Assembly (NCBI GenBank): GCA_021160415.1
Contig: JAGHCP010000048.1
Coordinates: forward strand, 1 to 9,608
Source of the DNA: Desulfurococcales archaeon
GTDB taxonomy: Archaea > Thermoproteota > Thermoprotei_A > Sulfolobales > NBVN01
Length of the DNA stretch: 9,608 bases
Direction: 5' to 3'
Shown: piece after piece, positions 6,108-9,608 of the stretch
Layout: each line of letters starts with the position of its first letter
How positions within the stretch are numbered: the stretch's first letter is position 1
Position numbers and translations under genes: made by a program
The notes under the pieces: generated by a model
The model's database searches: none
What the model saw: only the letters and a program-made list of their open reading frames with translations
Told to the model about the DNA's origin: nothing

Positions 6108-7108
6108 TTCTTCTCACCTCTGACGTTCTTCTTCACGAATTTTTTCTTGAGAGAGACCCAAACACCGGCTAATCCGTCGGGTTTGAATATACCTACGATT
6201 ATTAGCAACAATCCGTATATCAGTAAGTGGATGCCCGGTATCGATGCCCCTAGTGTCGACCTAAGGTATTCCCCTATTATCTTCAGAGTTACGGCAGAGG
6301 TGAACGCGCCTGCTATCGATCCCAATCCTCCGATTATACCCATTATAGCAATCGTTATGGAGTTTGGACTGTCAAAGGTGTGGTAAGAGTACGTTCCCTG
6401 AATCACTATTGATACGTACCCCATGAAGCCCAGTATCCCTGCATACATCATTAATGCTAAGAGCTTGTACTTCCTCACGTCAATACCTAGCGCTTCAGCA
6501 GCAAGTTCATCTTCCCTTATAGCCCTCAGGTAGTACCCTGTCTTGGAGTGACTTATTTTGAGGTTTATGAGCATGGCAACGACAAGGGTTACTGTGACAA
6601 ACCAGTAAAGGTTCTCGTAAGTCGGGAACCTCAGGTACATCCAGCCATACTTTGATGGCAGGTAGTGATCGAGTGACCCAAGTAACTCTGGCAGGTGAAA
6701 TATGTTGTTCAGTATCACTACCAGTGCCGCAGACATTAGGGCATACCACACGTCCTTAATCCCGAACCTGAATGTTGGGTACCCTATGGCCGCTGCGAGT
6801 ATCATAGCTACCCCTGCCCCCACAAACATGCCTACCCATGGAGTCACTCCGTAAATAGTGAATAGTTCTGCCGCCACTATCCCTCCCAAGCCTATATATG
6901 CGAAGGCCGCTAGATCAAGTTGGCCAGCATATCCACCTATTATGTTCCAAGCAACTACGTACACCCCATACAGCAAGGCAGTGGAGAGTATAAGGAGGTA
7001 GTACATGTCGAAGTTAATAGCAAAGGGCACTAAGGCGAGTAAACCTCCCAAAACGAGGGTACCTATTATGTACCTCTTGGATTCGCTTATCCATTCACCC
7101 CATCCCAT
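6104..7108 (-). CDS. livM: Branched-chain amino-acid type ABC transporter permease LivM
   Basis: This 334-residue polytopic membrane protein has the family motif GYAGQLD (59-65) near the end of an early helix. Its cytoplasmic coupling-loop sequence LRAIREDELAAEALGID (194-210) would dock to an ATPase. A late conserved segment reads GIIGGLGSIAGAF, and the C-terminus is basic (KKKFVKK). About eight to ten hydrophobic segments are visible. It forms the translocation path together with LivH. The classical GQLSLGHAAF motif is altered here to GQLDLAAFAY, replacing the glycine-histidine. The start is ATG, 6 nt after GGAGGTGA (7115-7122), whose AGG AGG TGA also encodes the last two arginines and stop of LivH. 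It overlaps livG by 4 nt. Confidence 0.92.
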   Translation of the reverse strand: MGWGEWISESKRYIIGTLVLGGLLALVPFAINFDMYYLLILSTALLYGVYVVAWNIIGGYAGQLDLAAFAYIGLGGIVAAELFTIYGVTPWVGMFVGAGVAMILAAAIGYPTFRFGIKDVWYALMSAALVVILNNIFHLPELLGSLDHYLPSKYGWMYLRFPTYENLYWFVTVTLVVAMLINLKISHSKTGYYLRAIREDELAAEALGIDVRKYKLLALMMYAGILGFMGYVSIVIQGTYSYHTFDSPNSITIAIMGIIGGLGSIAGAFTSAVTLKIIGEYLRSTLGASIPGIHLLIYGLLLIIVGIFKPDGLAGVWVSLKKKFVKKNVRGEKK

Positions 7109-7114
7109 TCATTC

Positions 7115-7984
7115 TCACCTCCTAGCGAAAAGTCCTCTAGGCCTGAACCACAGCAGCAGGAAGAACGCTATGTAAACAACTGCTAGCCTTGCGCTGGCTG
7201 TGAAGAACGTGGTTCCTAGAGCCTCCAGTATACCTACTATTAAACCCGAGTACAGCACACCGACCACACCTCCTAAGCCTCCCATAGCCACAATTACCCA
7301 TGACAGGAGGCTGAAGGACTGACCTAGGTAGGGATTTGTCTGTCCCCAAGACATGTAGAGAGACGCACCTAACGCTGTCAAAGCTATCCCGAGCCCGAAA
7401 GTTATTGCGTAAACCTTCCTCACGTTGATACCCATTAGAGGGGCTACCTCTCTGTTCGCTGAGGTTGCTCTAATTGCCAATCCGAATTTAGTGTTTGTGA
7501 GAAGGTAGTGGACTAGATACAGGGAAATCAGCGAAATCGCTGCAGCCATTAACTTCGCTACTGTGAGCGTTACAGGACCTAGATCTATACTGAAGTTGAA
7601 CCATGGGTTAGGAAATGACTTAGGCTCAGCTTTCCATATTCCTAACGCAACGTTCTGGAACACATACCCAAGCCCAACGGTTACAGCTATTTGGATGAGA
7701 GGCTCGGCACCAAGTATGGGTTCAATCACCAGTTTATAAACTGCAACACCTATCAGGAAAAACACAGGGACTGTTATTACGGCTATTATGGAGGGGTCCA
7801 GCCAGAAGGCCATTGCCAACAACCACGATAAGTAGGCAGCAATCATCACAAAGTCTCCGTGGGCAAAGTTAATTATGTCCATCACTCCGAAAACCAGTGC
7901 TAGCCCTAAAGCCACCAAGGAATATAGCAACCCCATGAGGACCCCATCAATCACGTTATTGGCGACAAGGGAAGGGTCAATCAT
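7115..7984 (-). CDS. livH: Branched-chain amino-acid type ABC transporter permease LivH
   Basis: This 289-residue hydrophobic permease has the conserved LALVFGVMDIINFAHGD segment (NFAHGD at 39-44). Its coupling loop is RATSANREVAPLMGI (172-186), and the late GGLGGVVGVLYSGLIVGILEA segment is typical of LivH. About eight membrane helices are expected. It pairs with LivM in the membrane. The ATG is preceded by AAGGTGATC (7987-7995) with 2 nt spacing. It is the first gene of livHMGF and lies 138 bp downstream of livJ. That gap carries its own candidate TATA box and inverted repeats, so these four genes may be transcribed separately from the binding-protein gene. Confidence 0.93.
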   Translation of the reverse strand: MIDPSLVANNVIDGVLMGLLYSLVALGLALVFGVMDIINFAHGDFVMIAAYLSWLLAMAFWLDPSIIAVITVPVFFLIGVAVYKLVIEPILGAEPLIQIAVTVGLGYVFQNVALGIWKAEPKSFPNPWFNFSIDLGPVTLTVAKLMAAAISLISLYLVHYLLTNTKFGLAIRATSANREVAPLMGINVRKVYAITFGLGIALTALGASLYMSWGQTNPYLGQSFSLLSWVIVAMGGLGGVVGVLYSGLIVGILEALGTTFFTASARLAVVYIAFFLLLWFRPRGLFARR

Positions 7985-8020
7985 ACGATCACCTTCACTG
8001 TGCTAGTTCCTCTTTGTTAG

Positions 8021-8036
8021 TTAAGGGCACCCTTAA
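8021..8036. promoter_or_regulatory. Perfect 16-bp inverted repeat over the livH promoter
   Basis: TTAAGGG-CA-CCCTTAA has perfect 7-bp arms around a 2-bp centre. It overlaps the candidate TATA element on the minus strand (8032-8040), so a bound dimeric regulator such as an Lrp/AsnC-type protein would compete with TBP. The palindrome is seen directly; the regulator is inferred. Confidence 0.5.
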
Positions 8037-8040
8037 AAGC
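8032..8040 (-). promoter_or_regulatory. Candidate TATA box of livHMGF
   Basis: The minus strand reads GCTTTTAAG, 47 nt before the livH ATG. Transcription starting about 25 bp downstream would leave a short leader that contains the Shine-Dalgarno at 7987-7995. An alternative AT-rich element is GGTTAATTAAAAA at 8050-8062. Confidence 0.4.
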
Positions 8041-8049
8041 TTTAGTTGA

Positions 8050-8075
8050 TTTTTAATTAACCCCCCAATTAAAAA
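8050..8075. repeat. AT-rich inverted repeat with a C-tract centre between livJ and livH
   Basis: TTTTTAATT (8050-8058), spacer AACCCCCC, then AATTAAAAA (8067-8075) form perfect 9-bp arms. It may act in livJ 3'-end formation, as a regulator site, or as a promoter element of livH. The all-A/T arms could partly reflect base composition. Confidence 0.45.
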
Positions 8076-8085
8076 GTGTAAAAAA
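8071..8085 (-). terminator. T-tract terminator candidate after livJ
   Basis: On the minus strand, about 38 nt past the livJ stop, runs of six T (8080-8085) and five T (8071-8075) are separated by ACAC. Archaeal intrinsic termination relies on such T-tracts. Partial termination here would give more livJ than livHMGF transcript, a usual need for binding proteins. Confidence 0.4.
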
Positions 8086-8122
8086 TACGGTTTTCACGAA
8101 ATAAAATTTTCATTGAAAAATG

Positions 8123-9526
8123 TTATCCGCCAGCTGAGTAGTCGGGTCTTGGGAACACTGGCTCAACTCCAGGCTGCGGCTCTGGCCACACCAGCACTGG
8201 AGTTAAGGTGCCATCAACTTCCTGTACCTGCAGGATGGCCGTGCCTGCGTACTCGTTGTCACCGTTTGGTAGGAACTTAATGTGCCCAGTCGGGTACAGC
8301 TGTGCCGCGATGCTGTTGCTGTCAGTTAGGTCTAAGGACAGGAACGCCTTCCTTAAGTTGTCTGGATTCAGAGGGTCGTTCGGGAACATTTGCCCAGCCT
8401 TCTCCAGGCCTTCGTAGATCGTGAACATAGTGTACAGGATGATGCCTCCGGCCTCAGTCGGTATCTTACCGTATTTCTCCTTAAACATGGCTACTACTTT
8501 CTTACCCCACTCAGTCTGCCTGTATGGGTTGAAGCTGTAGGTCTGCGTGTAATAGAGCACGGCGTCGCCAGCAGCCTTAATTGAGTCTGGGTCAGTGTAG
8601 CCACAACCACCAGCGCCAGCTATGAACATCAGATGAATTCCTTCTGACTTGATCGCTTTCGCGATGAGCACGGCGTCATGGAAGTACGGCACTGATATAA
8701 CGACGTCTGGGTTGTCCGCCTTTATCTTATTAATCAGTGAGCTGACGTCAGAGATGTCGTATGGATACGTGATGTGGTCAAGCACCTTCACACCATTCTT
8801 AATTAACTCGAGCTTAGCACCGTCGCCGACGTAAGTCCCGAATACTGAGTCCTCGTTAAGAACCACAGCTGTCTTAACCTTGAGGCCCTTCTTCTTGGCC
8901 ATGTCTAAGATGAAGTCAGCAGCTGACTTACCGTGGGCGCTGGCCTTAGGCGCCGCCCTGAAGACGTACTTCCAGCCATGCTGGGTCAGGTCATCCACTA
9001 GACCGTCCATGAAGAGGACGGTGTGGGTACGCTCAGTTACCTCTGCAACCGCGGCCGTTAACCTGCTGATGTAGGCCCCCACAACTATGGTGGGGTGGTA
9101 CTGCGAGATGAGCTTTTCGGCAGCTAGCCTTGCTGCGTCAGGCGACTCACCGGAGTCCTGCACAACTAGCTCCAGCTTCGCACCGCCCAAGGACTTAATC
9201 CCGCCTAACTCGTTGTTAATTATGTTGATGGCCAACTGCGCTGCTTCCTTGGCTTCGATGCCGAAGACAGCATGCGAACCGGTTAATGGTTCAATTAAAC
9301 CTATCTTAATCACCGATATCTTAGGCTTGGTTTCTTGCGTAGTCGTTTGAGGCGCTGAAGTCGTAGTCTGAGGCGCGGAAGTTGTGGATGGCGCGGTCGT
9401 GGTGGGTGAAGGTTGCTGCTGATTCATTGCCCACCATCCAACGCCCGCTGCAATCGCTATGATTATAATTACTATTATAGTTGCGGATGCGGCTTTTGAT
9501 AATGCTTTTCTAACCCTGCGACTCAT
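8123..9526 (-). CDS. livJ: Membrane-anchored branched-chain amino-acid type solute-binding protein LivJ
   Basis: This 467-residue protein begins with a basic segment (RRVRKALSK) and one hydrophobic helix (about 16-34). A linker rich in Thr, Ser, Pro and Gln (36-66) follows, with SAPQTTT twice in tandem (50-63). The rest (about 70-467) is a type 1 periplasmic-binding fold, starting IKIGLIEPLTG, with LELVVQDSGESPDAARLAAEKLI, VVGAYISRLTAAVAEV and a GWKYVFRAAP segment typical of the Leu/Ile/Val-binding family. No lipobox cysteine is present, so it is held by the N-terminal helix, possibly after pilin-type processing near KA/AS (11-14). It captures ligand outside the cell for LivHM. Hydrophobic amino acids are the default substrate, but amides, urea or other amino acids are possible. 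The ATG start is preceded by a small hairpin and an AT-rich promoter. Confidence 0.92.
   Translation of the reverse strand: MSRRVRKALSKAASATIIVIIIIAIAAGVGWWAMNQQQPSPTTTAPSTTSAPQTTTSAPQTTTQETKPKISVIKIGLIEPLTGSHAVFGIEAKEAAQLAINIINNELGGIKSLGGAKLELVVQDSGESPDAARLAAEKLISQYHPTIVVGAYISRLTAAVAEVTERTHTVLFMDGLVDDLTQHGWKYVFRAAPKASAHGKSAADFILDMAKKKGLKVKTAVVLNEDSVFGTYVGDGAKLELIKNGVKVLDHITYPYDISDVSSLINKIKADNPDVVISVPYFHDAVLIAKAIKSEGIHLMFIAGAGGCGYTDPDSIKAAGDAVLYYTQTYSFNPYRQTEWGKKVVAMFKEKYGKIPTEAGGIILYTMFTIYEGLEKAGQMFPNDPLNPDNLRKAFLSLDLTDSNSIAAQLYPTGHIKFLPNGDNEYAGTAILQVQEVDGTLTPVLVWPEPQPGVEPVFPRPDYSAGG
9338..9379 (-). repeat. Two-copy tandem repeat encoding SAPQTTT in the livJ linker
   Basis: Two 21-bp units encode identical heptapeptides but differ at synonymous third positions. 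The repeated protein sequence is therefore older than a recent slippage event, or is maintained by selection. The segment lies in the S/T-rich linker between the membrane helix and the binding domain. Confidence 0.6.
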
Positions 9527-9540
9527 GGTGTTACCACACC
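9527..9540. promoter_or_regulatory. Hairpin / palindrome immediately before the livJ start
   Basis: GGTGT-TACC-ACACC (5-bp arms, 4-nt loop) abuts the ATG at 9524-9526. On the mRNA, the only Shine-Dalgarno-like GGTG lies in one arm, so pairing could hide it. The estimated transcription start also falls near here, so it could instead be a DNA operator. Confidence 0.35.
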
Positions 9541-9557
9541 AGAAATCTATCTGTTTG

Positions 9558-9573
9558 TTAAAATAAATTTTTT
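9558..9573 (-). promoter_or_regulatory. AT-rich TATA region of livJ
   Basis: The minus strand reads AAAAAATTTATTTTAA, ending 31 nt before the livJ ATG. This is suitable for an archaeal TATA box with a short leader of about 10 nt. Confidence 0.45.
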
Positions 9574-9608
9574 GTTTAGGACTCTTACTCTATAACTAGA
9601 ATATATTC

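Noticed and set aside
6507..6749. 80-codon minus-strand frame within livM
   Set aside because: It is an alternate frame of a well-supported permease gene, with cysteine- and histidine-rich low-quality sequence and no start signal.
8107..8119. TTTTC-ATT-GAAAA hairpin just after livJ as a terminator stem
   Set aside because: A 5-bp, mostly A/T stem with a 3-nt loop is too weak to distinguish from AT-rich background; the T-tracts further on are the better signal.
8208..9350. Series of 61-87 codon plus-strand frames opposite livJ
   Set aside because: They are shadows of the livJ coding strand and have no independent coding signals.
4637..9526. A transporter for a substrate other than branched-chain amino acids (urea or amide type)
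   Set aside because: It cannot be excluded, but nothing nearby (urease, amidase, nitrogen genes) supports it, so the family default name is kept with the uncertainty stated.
9599..9608. GAATATATTC palindrome at the right edge as a TATA box of a divergent gene
   Set aside because: It is cut by the window end, and any gene it would serve lies outside, so it cannot be supported.

Overview
The window reads as a piece of a thermophilic crenarchaeal (Thermoproteota) chromosome. The evidence is archaeal-type TATA-like promoters, Shine-Dalgarno sequences built on GAGGTGATC (complementary to the AUCACCUCA tail of archaeal 16S rRNA), frequent AGG arginine codons, GTG and TTG starts, tightly packed operons, and a solute-binding protein with an S/T-rich linker of the kind known from Sulfolobus. 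I cannot place it in a genus from sequence alone.

Layout, left to right. (1) About 1-2569, minus strand: a compact ECF-type vitamin/cofactor importer operon, transcribed S component -> fused double ATPase (EcfA-EcfA') -> EcfT. EcfT runs off the left edge and appears to start at a CTG codon. (2) 2639-3976, minus strand: a threonine-synthase-like protein with an N-terminal zinc ribbon and a C-terminal winged-helix DNA-binding domain. Its PLP-binding lysine is replaced by isoleucine, so it looks like a regulator or sensor rather than an enzyme. (3) 3977-4124: a divergent promoter region. (4) 4125-4640, plus strand: a NUDIX hydrolase, the only rightward gene, whose stop codon overlaps the stop of the next gene tail to tail. 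(5) 4637-9526, minus strand: a complete branched-chain (hydrophobic) amino-acid type ABC importer in the transcription order livJ - livH - livM - livG - livF. The binding-protein gene is separated from the membrane/ATPase genes by 138 bp holding T-tracts and two inverted repeats.

How the parts work together. LivJ is probably tethered outside the cytoplasmic membrane by an N-terminal helix. It would capture a ligand and pass it to the LivH/LivM permease pair, energised by LivG/LivF. The ECF module would import a micronutrient whose identity the sequence does not reveal. The PLP-fold/winged-helix protein lies directly upstream of the ECF operon on the same strand and has its own divergent promoter region, so it is a good candidate ligand-responsive regulator of itself, the ECF operon, or amino-acid uptake. 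This protein is the most unusual item in the window. No RNA genes, CRISPR arrays, insertion sequences or gene-free stretches over 300 bp were seen.
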